Made by a program: the position numbers and the translations under genes. Source: Candidatus Gemmiger excrementavium (lineage in GTDB: Bacteria; Bacillota; Clostridia; Oscillospirales; Ruminococcaceae). From it: a DNA stretch of 62,707 nt. The stretch lies in contig DXBO01000016.1 in assembly GCA_019116485.1 (NCBI GenBank), positions 1 to 62,707 of the forward strand. Direction: 5' to 3'. Under the pieces are notes generated by a model. That model had not been told where the DNA came from. It made no database searches and saw only the letters and a list, made by a program, of their open reading frames with translations. Below are positions 1 to 9,067 of the stretch, piece by piece; the first letter of the stretch is position 1; each line of letters begins with the position of its first letter.

Positions 1-759
1 ATCGGCGAAGGCCTGGAAGCCTTCACCGTGCCCGGCTCTGTTGCCGAGCAGCGCAAGGTCGGCCTGGGCCATGGCAACCTGGGCGCCATGCTGCTGGATG
101 ACGACACCCACTGCTTCGCCTTCCTGGCCGGCCACGAGTCCTTCGCTGCCGCCGAAGGCGCCATCGGCATTGCCCGCACCGCCAACAAGGTCCGCAAGGA
201 GCCCCTGCGCGTTATCCTGAACGGCCTGGGCAAGGACGCCGCCATGATCATCAGCCGCATCAACGGCTTTACCTATGTGCAGACCGAGTACGACTTCAAG
301 ACCGGTGAGCTGAAGGTCGTCAACTCCACCCCCTATTCCGAGGGTGAGCGCGCCGCCGTCAAGTGCTACGGCGCCAACGACGTTCTGGAAGGCGTCGCCA
401 TCATGAAGGCCGAGGGCGTGGAAGTTTCCATCACCGGCAACTCCACCAACCCCACCCGCTTCCAGCACCTGGTCGCCGGCACCTACAAGAAGTGGGCGCT
501 GGAGAACGGCAAGAAGTACTTCTCCGTCGCTTCCGGCGGCGGCACGGGCCGTACCCTGCATCCCGACAACGTGGCTGCCGGTCCTGCCTCTTACGGCTTG
601 ACCGACTCCATGGGCCGTATGCACGGCGACGCCCAGTTCGCTGGTTCTTCCTCCGTGCCCGCTCACGTGGAGATGATGGGCCTGATCGGCGCCGGCAACA
701 ACCCCATGGTCGGTATGACCGTGGCTTGCGCCGTGGCCGCTTCTCAGGTCAACGCCTGA
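1..759 (+). CDS. GGGtGRT protein, 5' truncated by window edge
   Basis: The reading frame is open from base 1, so the start lies upstream. A GTG at 28 is internal and has no ribosome site. The visible 252 codons carry the family signature ASGGGTGRTLHPDN and the Gly/Ala-rich end GLIGAGNNPMVGMTVACAVA, which define the GGGtGRT family of unknown function found in anaerobic Clostridia. It is probably a soluble cytoplasmic protein; I see no signal peptide or membrane segment. It is the last gene of its unit, because a strong terminator follows at 784-818. The family's biochemical role is not known to me. Confidence 0.85.
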   Translation: MGEGLEAFTVPGSVAEQRKVGLGHGNLGAMLLDDDTHCFAFLAGHESFAAAEGAIGIARTANKVRKEPLRVILNGLGKDAAMIISRINGFTYVQTEYDFKTGELKVVNSTPYSEGERAAVKCYGANDVLEGVAIMKAEGVEVSITGNSTNPTRFQHLVAGTYKKWALENGKKYFSVASGGGTGRTLHPDNVAAGPASYGLTDSMGRMHGDAQFAGSSSVPAHVEMMGLIGAGNNPMVGMTVACAVAASQVNA

Positions 760-783
760 TTTCCTTTGCACAGCTGATACGCA

Positions 784-818
784 GCCGCCGTCCGGCATCC
801 GCCGGGCGGCGGTTTTTT
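784..818 (+). terminator. Rho-independent terminator after the GGGtGRT gene
   Basis: A 12-bp GC-rich stem (one G-U pair), loop ATCC, then six T residues at 813-818. Confidence 0.9.
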
Positions 819-850
819 GCGTGGTGCAGTTGTAAACTTTGGCACAGACC

Positions 851-879
851 TTGCCCAAATGCTTTGCAGAGTGTATAAT
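851..879 (+). promoter_or_regulatory. Promoter of the WYL regulator gene
   Basis: TTGCCC at 851-856 and a perfect TATAAT at 874-879, 17-bp spacer, 35 bases before the start codon. Confidence 0.75.
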
Positions 880-913
880 GGGACTGTATATCAAAAATTA
901 GGGGGCGGCGCGT

Positions 914-1909
914 ATGCCACGCAAAGAAGGTCAAAAACGCAAACTCCTTGTACTTTTGCAGATCCTGCTGCGCGAAACTGACGAAAAACACCCGCTGAGC
1001 GTGCCCCAGCTGGTGGAAAAGCTGCAGGAACACGGCGTGGAGGCGGAGCGTAAAAGCGTCTACGGCGATCTGGAAACGCTGAACGCCCTGCCCGGGGCTC
1101 CCTATGAGATTGTGCAGCTGCGAGGCCGGGGCGGTGGGTACTATATGACCGGTGCACTGTTTGAACTGGCGGAACTCAAGCTGCTGGTGGATGCTGTGTA
1201 TGCCAGCAAGTTCATCACGGCCCGTAAATCCAAAACCTTGATCGACAAACTGGGGCAGTTCACCTCCCGCTATCATCAGGATGAACTGGACCGCAAAGTA
1301 CTGGTCAGCGGGCGCATCAAGAGCACTGACGAAAAAATCCTTTACACAGTGGACGCCCTCCACGGGGCTATTACGGCAGGGGAGCAGGTGCAGTTCAAAT
1401 ATTGCGACTGGAACTTGCAGAAAAAAATGACGCCCCGCCATGACGGCCAGCTCTACCGGGTCAGCCCCTGGGTGCTGGTGTGGGAAAACGGAAATTATTA
1501 CCTGATCGCCTATACCGAGGGGCGCCTCAAACACTACCGTGTGGACAAGATGCAGGGCGTGCACCAGCTGGCCGGTTTCCGGCGGGAAGGTGCCGCCGAG
1601 TATGCGGCCTTTGATGTGAACATCTATATGCAGCAGATGTTCGGCATGTTCAACGGACCATTGAAAAAAGTGACGCTTCTGTGTGAAAACCGATTTGCCG
1701 GGGCCATGATAGACCGTTTTGGCACCGGGCCGATCCTGAATCCCCAGGCAGATGGCGAACACTTTACCCTTACGGTGCCGGTGCAGGTCAGCCCCCAGTT
1801 TTTCGGCTGGGTGGCGGGGTTTGGGCCCGGGGTGGCCATTGCCGGCCCGCCCGAGGTCCGGGCCGAGATGCGTAAGACGCTGGACCAGCTGCAGGAACTG
1901 TACCGCTGA
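914..1909 (+). CDS. WYL-domain transcriptional regulator
   Basis: This 331-residue protein has an N-terminal winged helix (about residues 8-75, KRKLLVLLQILL to SVYGDLETL). A WYL ligand-sensing domain follows at about 140-215, containing the core strand YRVSPWVLVWENGNYYLIAY. A C-terminal WCX-like extension completes it. The architecture is that of YafY/PafBC-type one-component regulators, which bind DNA as dimers and sense a ligand, possibly a nucleotide, through WYL. It starts at ATG 914 behind AGGGGG and has its own promoter and an upstream terminator, so it is monocistronic. Its target is unknown; the polysaccharide operon beginning 90 bases downstream is a candidate by position only. Confidence 0.85.
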   Translation: MPRKEGQKRKLLVLLQILLRETDEKHPLSVPQLVEKLQEHGVEAERKSVYGDLETLNALPGAPYEIVQLRGRGGGYYMTGALFELAELKLLVDAVYASKFITARKSKTLIDKLGQFTSRYHQDELDRKVLVSGRIKSTDEKILYTVDALHGAITAGEQVQFKYCDWNLQKKMTPRHDGQLYRVSPWVLVWENGNYYLIAYTEGRLKHYRVDKMQGVHQLAGFRREGAAEYAAFDVNIYMQQMFGMFNGPLKKVTLLCENRFAGAMIDRFGTGPILNPQADGEHFTLTVPVQVSPQFFGWVAGFGPGVAIAGPPEVRAEMRKTLDQLQELYR

Positions 1910-1938
1910 TTGCAATCCGGCGCGAAATATGCTATGCT
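1910..1938 (+). promoter_or_regulatory. Promoter of the polysaccharide operon
   Basis: TTGCAA at 1910-1915 and TATGCT at 1933-1938 with a 17-bp spacer. It overlaps the stop codon of the WYL gene and precedes the first operon gene by about 60 bases. Confidence 0.6.
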
Positions 1939-2001
1939 ACTAAGATGGTCTGCGCTCTGCAGGGGCGGGAACATTCACTACAATAAGGGAGGGCGCCGTC
2001 G

Positions 2002-3414
2002 GTGCTGGAAAAAAACCAACGCTATAAAAATATCCTGAGCGGCCTGCTCGACGCGCTGCTGCTGTTTGCCGGTTTCCTGCTGGCCAACTATGTACGCTTC
2101 AATTATGTGCGCTTTTTTGAGCCGGGCGGCGCAGGTCCCGCGCTGGATGTGGCCCGGGACCCCCGCAACATCCTGGCCGGTCTGGTCACCTCGCTGCTGC
2201 TGGTAGGTATCTACTGGATGGCGGGTATCTACAGCAATTCCCGGCTGCGCGGCTTGTCGGAGCGCAGCACCCGCATCGCCATTATCAATGGCGGCGGCAT
2301 TCTGGTTTTCGTCTTTATCCTCTACCTTTTCCACCTGGATGATTATTCCCGGGTGGTGTTGGGGCTGTTCTACCTGTTTGCCACGGGTTTTGTGGTGGCC
2401 AAACGAATGATCCGCCGCTGGTATGACCGGGCCCGCCGCCGTAGGGGAGAGGGACTGCGCCATATCCTGCTGGTGGGGGGCGGCAAGTCTGCCGCACTGT
2501 ATCTGCGGGCGCTGGAACACAACCCCTACTACGGCTTTGTGGTGGACGGCTACCTGGCTGCGGTGGAGGAACCGGGCCTGGGCGTGCCCTATTTCGGCGG
2601 GTATGAAAAGCTGAACGACTGCCTGGAGGACCCTAATATCGACGAAGTGGTGGTGGCGCTGGAAGCTGATGAGATTGCCCTGCTGCCCCACACCTTTGCC
2701 GCCTGTGACAAACACGGCACCCGCATCACCATGGTGCCTTTTTACAGCGACTATCTGCCCGCCCGGCCCACCATCGACGTGCTGGACGAGTGCAAACTCA
2801 TCAACGTACGGCAGACCCCCTTCGACAACCTGCTCAATGCCGCCGTCAAGCGGGGTCTGGACATTGTGGGCAGCCTGGTGCTCATTGTGCTGACCAGCCC
2901 CGTCATGCTGGTCACGGCCATCGGTGTCAAACTGTCCAGCCCGGGACCGGTGATTTTCCGGCAAGAGCGGGTCGGCTTGAACAAAAAGCCCTTTATGATG
3001 TACAAATTCCGCTCCATGCGGGTCAACGCCGACCAGCAGACCGGCTGGTCCACCGACGTGGACCCCCGCAAAACCCGGTTCGGCAGCCTGATCCGTAAAT
3101 TCAGCCTGGACGAACTGCCCCAGTTTTTCAACGTGCTGAAAGGGGATATGTCGCTGGTGGGCCCCCGGCCCGAGGTGCCTTTCCATGTGGAGCATTTCAA
3201 AGAAGAAATCCCTCGCTACCTGGTGCGCCAGCAGGTTCGCCCCGGCTGCACGGGTTGGGCGCAGATCCACGGTTTGCGGGGCGACACCGACATCGCCGAG
3301 CGCATCCGGTATGATATCTGGTATATCGAGAACTGGACCGTGGCGCTGGACATCAAGATCATCTTCCGCACGGTGTTCGGCGGTAAAATGATCAACGACG
3401 AGAAATTGCAGTAA
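2002..3414 (+). CDS. Polyprenyl-phosphate hexose-1-phosphate transferase (WcaJ/WbaP-type), initiates polysaccharide
   Basis: The 470-residue membrane enzyme moves a sugar-1-phosphate from a UDP-sugar to undecaprenyl phosphate, the first step of a lipid-linked glycan. It has several N-terminal membrane helices (about 10-110) and a CoA-binding-like cytosolic domain (about 130-260). The catalytic sugar-transferase domain starts near 285, with KRGLDIVGS, SPGPVIFRQERVG, KFRSMR, DELPQFFNVLKGDMSLVGPRP and PGCTGWAQI. The start is GTG 2002 behind AAGGGAGGG. It opens an operon running to glf at 12485. The long form with the extra domain is typical of WcaJ-type glucose or galactose transferases; the exact sugar cannot be read from sequence. 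Confidence 0.9.
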   Translation: MLEKNQRYKNILSGLLDALLLFAGFLLANYVRFNYVRFFEPGGAGPALDVARDPRNILAGLVTSLLLVGIYWMAGIYSNSRLRGLSERSTRIAIINGGGILVFVFILYLFHLDDYSRVVLGLFYLFATGFVVAKRMIRRWYDRARRRRGEGLRHILLVGGGKSAALYLRALEHNPYYGFVVDGYLAAVEEPGLGVPYFGGYEKLNDCLEDPNIDEVVVALEADEIALLPHTFAACDKHGTRITMVPFYSDYLPARPTIDVLDECKLINVRQTPFDNLLNAAVKRGLDIVGSLVLIVLTSPVMLVTAIGVKLSSPGPVIFRQERVGLNKKPFMMYKFRSMRVNADQQTGWSTDVDPRKTRFGSLIRKFSLDELPQFFNVLKGDMSLVGPRPEVPFHVEHFKEEIPRYLVRQQVRPGCTGWAQIHGLRGDTDIAERIRYDIWYIENWTVALDIKIIFRTVFGGKMINDEKLQ

Positions 3415-3438
3415 TACGCAGAAGAGCGGGTGAACGCT

Positions 3439-4593
3439 ATGAGCAAGACCGAACCAAAAGTGGCCATCGTACACGACTGGCTGGTGACCTATGCGGGCGC
3501 CGACCGGGTGGTGGACTGCATGCACCATGTATTCCCCAACGCGGTGATCTACACGCTGGTCTATGATGAAAAGAAGATGCCTGCGTGGTTCAAGGACTAC
3601 GATATCCGTACCACCTGGGTGCAGAAGATTCCGTTTGCCACCAAACTGTACAAAAAACTGCTGCCGCTGATGCCCGGCGCTTTTGAGGCGCTGGACCTGT
3701 CGGAGTATGATCTGGTGCTGTCCTCCTCCTCTTCTTGCTCCAAGGGGGTCATCACCCGGCCGGACGCTGTACATATCTGCTACTGCCATACCCCCATCCG
3801 TTATGTGTGGGATTTTTATTACACCTACCGGGACAACGCCAACTGGCTGGTGCGGGCCGTCATGCCCCACCAGATGCACAAGCTGCGCCAGTGGGACCGC
3901 TGCGCCGCTGACCGGGTGGATTATTTCATTGCCAACTCCCATTATATCGCCCAGCGTATCAAGAAATATTACCGGCGCGACAGCGATGTGATCTATCCCT
4001 GCTGCCATATCAACGAAGCACCCTTTGTGAAAAAGCAGGACTTTTACCTGACCGTGGGCCGTCTGACCTGGTACAAGCGGGTGGATCTGGCCGTTGCGGC
4101 CTGCACCAAACTGGGCAAACGGCTTATCGTTATTGGCACCGGCGACCAGGAAGCCAAGCTCAAGGCTATGGCAGGACCTACCGTAGAATTCAAGGGCGGC
4201 GGTCTCTCGGATGAAGAAGTGCGCGGCTATTACCTGCGTGCCAAGGCTTTCCTCTTCCCCGGCGAGGAGGATTTCGGCATCACGCCCGTAGAGGCTCAGT
4301 CTGCCGGTACTCCTGTGCTGGCCTATGGCCGGGGCGGTGCCTGTGAGACGGTGCTGCCCGGGCGCACCGGTTACTGGTTTGCCGAGCAGACGGTGGAGAG
4401 CCTGATGAACTGCATCGAGATTTTCGAGCGGGACGGCGTGGCCTGCACCAAAGAGATGATCCGTGAACACAGCCGTTCTTTCAGCGAAGAACGGTTTGAA
4501 CAGGAACTGCGGGCCTACTGTGCGCGCCGTATGGCCGACTGGCAGCAGGAATTGCTGAACTGCTCCCACTGGGAGAAGGAGGAACTGGATTGA
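3439..4593 (+). CDS. Glycosyltransferase family 4
   Basis: A GT-B glycosyltransferase of about 384 residues that should act on the lipid-linked glycan at the inner membrane face. The N-terminal Rossmann half starts VAIVHDWLVTYAGADRVV. The C-terminal nucleotide-sugar half contains TVGRLTWYKRVDLAV and the acceptor loop PGEEDFGITPVEAQSAGTPVLAYGRGG, the EX7E-type signature of GT4 enzymes. I use ATG 3439; an in-frame GTG at 3430 sits inside the likely ribosome site. Its stop overlaps the TTG start of the next GT4. Donor and acceptor are not predictable. Confidence 0.88.
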   Translation: MSKTEPKVAIVHDWLVTYAGADRVVDCMHHVFPNAVIYTLVYDEKKMPAWFKDYDIRTTWVQKIPFATKLYKKLLPLMPGAFEALDLSEYDLVLSSSSSCSKGVITRPDAVHICYCHTPIRYVWDFYYTYRDNANWLVRAVMPHQMHKLRQWDRCAADRVDYFIANSHYIAQRIKKYYRRDSDVIYPCCHINEAPFVKKQDFYLTVGRLTWYKRVDLAVAACTKLGKRLIVIGTGDQEAKLKAMAGPTVEFKGGGLSDEEVRGYYLRAKAFLFPGEEDFGITPVEAQSAGTPVLAYGRGGACETVLPGRTGYWFAEQTVESLMNCIEIFERDGVACTKEMIREHSRSFSEERFEQELRAYCARRMADWQQELLNCSHWEKEELD

Positions 4594-5642
4594 ACCCCAT
4601 CGTCATCAACGGTACAGTGCTGTGTGACAACATCACCGGCATTCCCCGCTACGTCTACGAGACAGTGGTGCGCCTGGACAAGCTGCTGGAAGGCACCGGC
4701 CTGGACGTGCGCATCGCCTACCGGGACGACGGCCGTCCCATCCATCTGCCGGAACTGAAAAACATCCGGCTGGTGCCTCTCAAGGCGGTCAAATACTTCT
4801 ATAACATGGCAGTGCTGCCCGCCTATCTGCAGCGCAACCATGCCTTTTTTGTAGGCCTGGCCAGCGATATGCTCATGACCCGCCGCAGCGTGGTAGTGCT
4901 GCACGATATCCGTCCCCTGGTCATGGACACCGACCGGGGCTTTTTCCGCTTCAAGTTCTGGGTGCATTGCCTGTCCACCAAATGGTTTGCCCGGCGGGTG
5001 TTTACGGTCAGCGACGACCAACGGCATCTCATCAGCAAAAAGCTGGGCATTCCCCTGGACAAGATCGGCGTCACCTACAACGGCTGGGAACATATGCGGG
5101 ACGTGGTGCCCGACGAGCATATCTTTGATAAACTGCCCGGCGTGCAGAAAGGCGAATATTTCTACGCCCTGGGCAGCATGGCCAAGCACAAGAATTTCAA
5201 GTGGATTCGGGAAGTGGCCCGCCGCAACCCGGACAAGACTTTTGTGGTGGCCGGCGGCAAGGACCTGCGGGCCTTTGGGGACGACGCCGAAGCCAAAGAC
5301 ACCGGCAACGTATTTTACCCGGGCTATGTCAGTGACCGGGAAAATGCCGCTTTGATGAAAAACTGCAAGCTGTTTTTGCACCCGGCAGTGTTCGAAGGGT
5401 TCGGCATCCCACCGCTGGAAGCCCTGGCTCTTGGGGCGCCCATCGCGCTGGCCCGGGCCACCTGCCTGCCGGAACTGTACGGTGATACGGCGCGCTACTT
5501 CGACCCCCATGACTACGAGGTGGACCTGGACGCGCTGACAGCCCAGCCGGTGGCCCCGCCCGACAAGGTGCTGCAAAAATACAGCTGGGACAAGACCGCG
5601 GCATTCTGGCTGGAACAGATCAAACAGTATGCCGCCCAGTAA
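4590..5642 (+). CDS. Glycosyltransferase family 4 (GT1-like)
   Basis: A 350-residue GT-B glycosyltransferase with a TTG start overlapping the previous stop; AAGGAGG lies nine bases before it, supporting tight translational coupling. The C-terminal half shows FYALGSMAKHKNFKWI, NVFYPGYVSDRENAALM and HPAVFEGFGIPPLEALALGAP, the donor-binding EX7E region of GT4 enzymes. The N-terminus begins NGTVLCDNITGIPRYVYE, as in mannosyl- and rhamnosyltransferase-like members that start with a GI-R-Y motif. It probably adds the second or third sugar to the repeat unit. The sugar specificity is unknown. Confidence 0.87.
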   Translation: MNPIVINGTVLCDNITGIPRYVYETVVRLDKLLEGTGLDVRIAYRDDGRPIHLPELKNIRLVPLKAVKYFYNMAVLPAYLQRNHAFFVGLASDMLMTRRSVVVLHDIRPLVMDTDRGFFRFKFWVHCLSTKWFARRVFTVSDDQRHLISKKLGIPLDKIGVTYNGWEHMRDVVPDEHIFDKLPGVQKGEYFYALGSMAKHKNFKWIREVARRNPDKTFVVAGGKDLRAFGDDAEAKDTGNVFYPGYVSDRENAALMKNCKLFLHPAVFEGFGIPPLEALALGAPIALARATCLPELYGDTARYFDPHDYEVDLDALTAQPVAPPDKVLQKYSWDKTAAFWLEQIKQYAAQ

Positions 5643-5701
5643 TTTGCGGCTTGAAAATATAGCGAGTGTACGGTGATACACATGGCTGAGGGAACAGGGA
5701 A

Positions 5702-8104
5702 ATGATGATTGGATTGGCTCTGGTGACGACTGCTCTGGCGGCGGTAATTTTCGGCTTGCTTCCGGCGGTGCCGGGACGCCGGGCGGTGCGTTTGTGCGAC
5801 GCAGGCTGGGCAGCCGGTCTGTGGCTGGCGACCTGGGTCTTTTGCCTGTGCGCCTATCACCGGCCTGGTCTGACCGTGGGGTTTGACGGGTTCCGGCTGC
5901 TGGCGATTACAGCCCTGTGCAGCTGGGCTGGTTTCTGCAGTGCCGGACTTCGGATATTCTGGCGGCGTGGCGCGGTGGCGGTGTTGCCGCTTCTGGTGGT
6001 GCTGGCTCTGGGGGCGGAAGTGTTCGTCGGCAATGTTGCCTATTTCAACACCCATAGCTATGAGCCTTTCCAGCTGATGGACTACCTGGACCCCATGGTG
6101 AATGTGGGCAGGGACCAGGGGCTGTATTATCTGGACGAAGACCGTCCCTACCTGCGCTTTTTACAGATCGACCAGCCCATTTACAACCTGCAGATGGATA
6201 ACCTGGTCAATACCGATACGGATCTGCTCCATGAGGACAGCACCTTTACCTTTGAGATCGAAGCAACCGATGAAGCCAACGGTGCACTGATCCGCTTCGG
6301 CACCTGGGAGGTAGCCATTCAGGCGCCCCGCACTCATACAGTCAGTTTGGACCTGACCGGGAAGGTGGGGACGCTGACGATGAAGGCTGTAGGCTACAGC
6401 AGTTCATACGCCCAGTACCCTGTGGCTTGCGGTATGACCGGCATAACGGCCAACGCACCTCGCCCGATGCAGTTCTCGCTGCTGCGCTTTGCGGCCCTGT
6501 GGCTGATTTTTGGCGCGATTTACTTGCTGCGGCCCGGCAGCGGGCTGTGGCATCGGCGCTGGCTGGCCGGCAACGTCTGTGATCGGGCGGCAGCGGTGGC
6601 CCTGGGCTGTGTGCTGGCAGCCTTTGTGGTGGTGGTGCCGTTCTGGCAGCCCGGAAACTCCGGCCTGGCAACGGAACATTACAATACCGCCTTTTGGGAC
6701 GGACAAAGCCCTGTCAGCTTTGTCTATCAGCAGTACGGTGCCCTGGCCCACAGCTTGCTCAATGGCCGCCTGGACCTGGAAGAGGACCCACCCGCAGAAC
6801 TTGCGGCAATGGAAAATCCTTACGATGCCGCGGCCCGGGACGCCATCGGTATCCAGGGTGGACGATGGGACCACGCTTTTTACAATGGCAGGTATTACGT
6901 TTACTTTGGCATCGTGCCTTGCCTGTTGTTCCAGCTGCCTTTTGAGGCAATCACCGGCATAGAGAACCTTGCCTACGCCCTCTGCATGGTGGTGCTGGGA
7001 CTTGTCTTTCTGGCGGCGGTTTTCGGTGTGGTGGGGCATATGGTGCGGCGGTGGTTCCCGGCCACCTCGTCGTCGGCCTATCTGCTGGCCGTGGCGGCGG
7101 TGGTGCTGGGCAGCCAGCTCTATACGTTGCTGGTGCGTCCCTATATCTACGAATACGCGATTCTGTGCGGCGCGGCGCTGCTTATGCTGGGATTGTGGCT
7201 GTGGCTGTCCAGTGCGGCCACCCCGATTACCCGTACCGGTGTTCTTACGGTCAAGCTGGCCGCAGGGAGCCTGTGCGTGGCGCTGGTGGCAGGGTGCCGC
7301 CCCCAGATGGAACTGTTTGCCTTTCTGGCGCTTCCCATTTTGTGGAAGCGCTATATCACCCACCGCCGTCTGTTCAGCCGTGCCGGCCTGCGGGAAGCTG
7401 CGGCGTTCCTGCTGCCCATTCTGCTGGTGGCAGCCGGGCTCATGTGGTACAACTATGCCCGGTTCGGCTCTCCCTTTGATTTCGGTGCCAACTATAATAT
7501 TACCGGCAACGATATGACCAAACGCGGTTTCAATGTGGTGCGCATCGGCCCGGCGGTATTTACCAGTCTGTTGGACCTGCCCCGGCTGGACAGTGTGTTC
7601 CCATACCTGCGGGAAACGGATGTCCAGACCAACGCCATCATCCGCACCATCAGCGAAAAGTTCTGCGGCGGCATGCTGGCTGCCACCCCCTATACCTGGG
7701 CGATGGTGCTGCCTGCCGTACCGTTGGGACGCCGGGCGCTGCGCCGCCGTCCTGCCGCGGCAGCGGTGGTCTATGGGGCCCTGTTGTCCATGCCGGTCAT
7801 AACGGTGGTGGATTGCCAGATGGCCGGTGTGCTTTACCGTTACCTGATGGACTACAGCCCTGTTTTGCTGCTGGGGGCAGCGCTGTGCTGGTTTTTGGCG
7901 GAAGGCGCGTTGGCACGCTATACCGCTGCGGGGGAACGGGTGGCGGCGGCGCTGTTACCGGCCCTGCGGGTCGCTATGGTACTGGCCCTGGTCTGGGCGG
8001 TTTTCTACCGTTTTTGTACGCTGTTCGCCATGGAGCCGTGGTTGCGCGGCATGAACCCGTCGCTGTATTACAATGTCAGCCGGCTGGTGCAATTCTGGAT
8101 GTAA
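5702..8104 (+). CDS. Large polytopic membrane protein, probable GT-C glycosyltransferase
   Basis: The 800-residue protein has three N-terminal helices, an extracytoplasmic beta-rich stretch (about 120-250), then roughly nine or ten further membrane helices. The segment NPYDAAARDAIG, WDHAFYNGRYYVYFGIVP and the later RPYIYEY and NYARFGSPFDFGANYN are typical of ArnT/PMT-like GT-C proteins of Firmicutes, which use polyprenyl-phosphate sugars outside the membrane. The DPM-like GT2 directly downstream could supply that donor. It starts at ATG 5702, 59 bases after the preceding GT4. I cannot exclude a polymerase role, since no Wzy was recognised in the operon. Confidence 0.7.
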   Translation: MMIGLALVTTALAAVIFGLLPAVPGRRAVRLCDAGWAAGLWLATWVFCLCAYHRPGLTVGFDGFRLLAITALCSWAGFCSAGLRIFWRRGAVAVLPLLVVLALGAEVFVGNVAYFNTHSYEPFQLMDYLDPMVNVGRDQGLYYLDEDRPYLRFLQIDQPIYNLQMDNLVNTDTDLLHEDSTFTFEIEATDEANGALIRFGTWEVAIQAPRTHTVSLDLTGKVGTLTMKAVGYSSSYAQYPVACGMTGITANAPRPMQFSLLRFAALWLIFGAIYLLRPGSGLWHRRWLAGNVCDRAAAVALGCVLAAFVVVVPFWQPGNSGLATEHYNTAFWDGQSPVSFVYQQYGALAHSLLNGRLDLEEDPPAELAAMENPYDAAARDAIGIQGGRWDHAFYNGRYYVYFGIVPCLLFQLPFEAITGIENLAYALCMVVLGLVFLAAVFGVVGHMVRRWFPATSSSAYLLAVAAVVLGSQLYTLLVRPYIYEYAILCGAALLMLGLWLWLSSAATPITRTGVLTVKLAAGSLCVALVAGCRPQMELFAFLALPILWKRYITHRRLFSRAGLREAAAFLLPILLVAAGLMWYNYARFGSPFDFGANYNITGNDMTKRGFNVVRIGPAVFTSLLDLPRLDSVFPYLRETDVQTNAIIRTISEKFCGGMLAATPYTWAMVLPAVPLGRRALRRRPAAAAVVYGALLSMPVITVVDCQMAGVLYRYLMDYSPVLLLGAALCWFLAEGALARYTAAGERVAAALLPALRVAMVLALVWAVFYRFCTLFAMEPWLRGMNPSLYYNVSRLVQFWM

Positions 8105-8128
8105 AGACAAGAAAGTGAGGCCCTGTTT

Positions 8129-9067
8129 ATGGATAAGATCGCCGTTTTGATTCCCTGCTACAATGAGTCCAAAACTGTGGAAAAGGTGGTGACCGATTTC
8201 CGGCGGGTTCTGCCGCAGGCAACCATCTATGTATACGACAACAATTCAACGGACGGCACCGCAGAACTGGCTGCAAAGGCAGGGGCGGTGGTGCGTCACG
8301 AATACCAGCAGGGCAAGGGCAATGTCATGCGGCGGATGTTCCGGGAGATCGATGCCGAGGCCTATGTGCTGGTGGACGGCGACGATACCTATCCCGCTGA
8401 AGCCGCGCCGGAAATGGTAAAAGCCGTTACGGAACGTCAGGCCGATATGGTGGTGGGAGACCGGCTTTCCAGCACCTATTACACCCAGAACAAGCGGCCT
8501 TTCCACAACTTCGGCAACGACCTGGTGCGCTTTTGCACCAACAATCTGTTTGGCGGAAAGGTCAAGGATATCATGACCGGCTACCGCGCTTTCAGCTACC
8601 AGTTCGTCAAGACCTATCCGGTGCTTTCCCGCGGGTTTGAGATCGAGACCGAGATGACCATCCACGCTCTGCACCGCAACATGCAGGTGGACAATGTGGT
8701 CATCGAATACCGGGACCGCCCTGAAGGTTCGGAGAGCAAACTCAACACTTATTCCGACGGTTTCAAGGTGTTGGGCACCATTGCCCGGCTGTTCAAGAAT
8801 TACCGCCCTTTCCAGTTCTTCGGCATGATCGCCGCGGTACTGGCGGTGTTCGGCGCAGGCTTTATGATCCCGGTCCTCAACGAATACTTCCATACCGGGC
8901 TGGTGCCCCGTTTCCCCACGCTGATCGTCTGCGGTTTTGTGCTGGTGGCGGCGCTGCTGCTCTTTATTTCCGGCATCATCCTGTCCAGCCAGCTGGCCAA
9001 GGACGCCCGGGATTTTGAGTTCCAGCTGCAGACCGTGCATCACTGGCACCACATGGCGGAGCAATGA
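8129..9067 (+). CDS. DPM1-like glycosyltransferase family 2 with C-terminal membrane helices
   Basis: A 312-residue GT-A enzyme predicted to make a polyprenyl-phosphate sugar at the cytosolic face. The N-terminus VLIPCYNESKTVEKVV and YDNNSTDGT bind the nucleotide sugar. The DXD-type motif is VDGDDTYP and the acceptor region contains DIMTGYRAFS. Two hydrophobic helices at about 230-250 and 265-290 anchor it, as in dolichol-phosphate mannose synthase and GtrB families. Its stop overlaps the start of the following membrane protein (ATGA). The two flanking GT-C-like proteins are natural users of its product. Confidence 0.88.
   Translation: MDKIAVLIPCYNESKTVEKVVTDFRRVLPQATIYVYDNNSTDGTAELAAKAGAVVRHEYQQGKGNVMRRMFREIDAEAYVLVDGDDTYPAEAAPEMVKAVTERQADMVVGDRLSSTYYTQNKRPFHNFGNDLVRFCTNNLFGGKVKDIMTGYRAFSYQFVKTYPVLSRGFEIETEMTIHALHRNMQVDNVVIEYRDRPEGSESKLNTYSDGFKVLGTIARLFKNYRPFQFFGMIAAVLAVFGAGFMIPVLNEYFHTGLVPRFPTLIVCGFVLVAALLLFISGIILSSQLAKDARDFEFQLQTVHHWHHMAEQ

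Noticed and set aside
1978-4569. An 863-codon open frame on the minus strand across the first sugar-transferase and GT4 genes
   Set aside because: It is a shadow of high GC content in the opposite strand; it has no family motifs, while the plus-strand frames carry clear ones.
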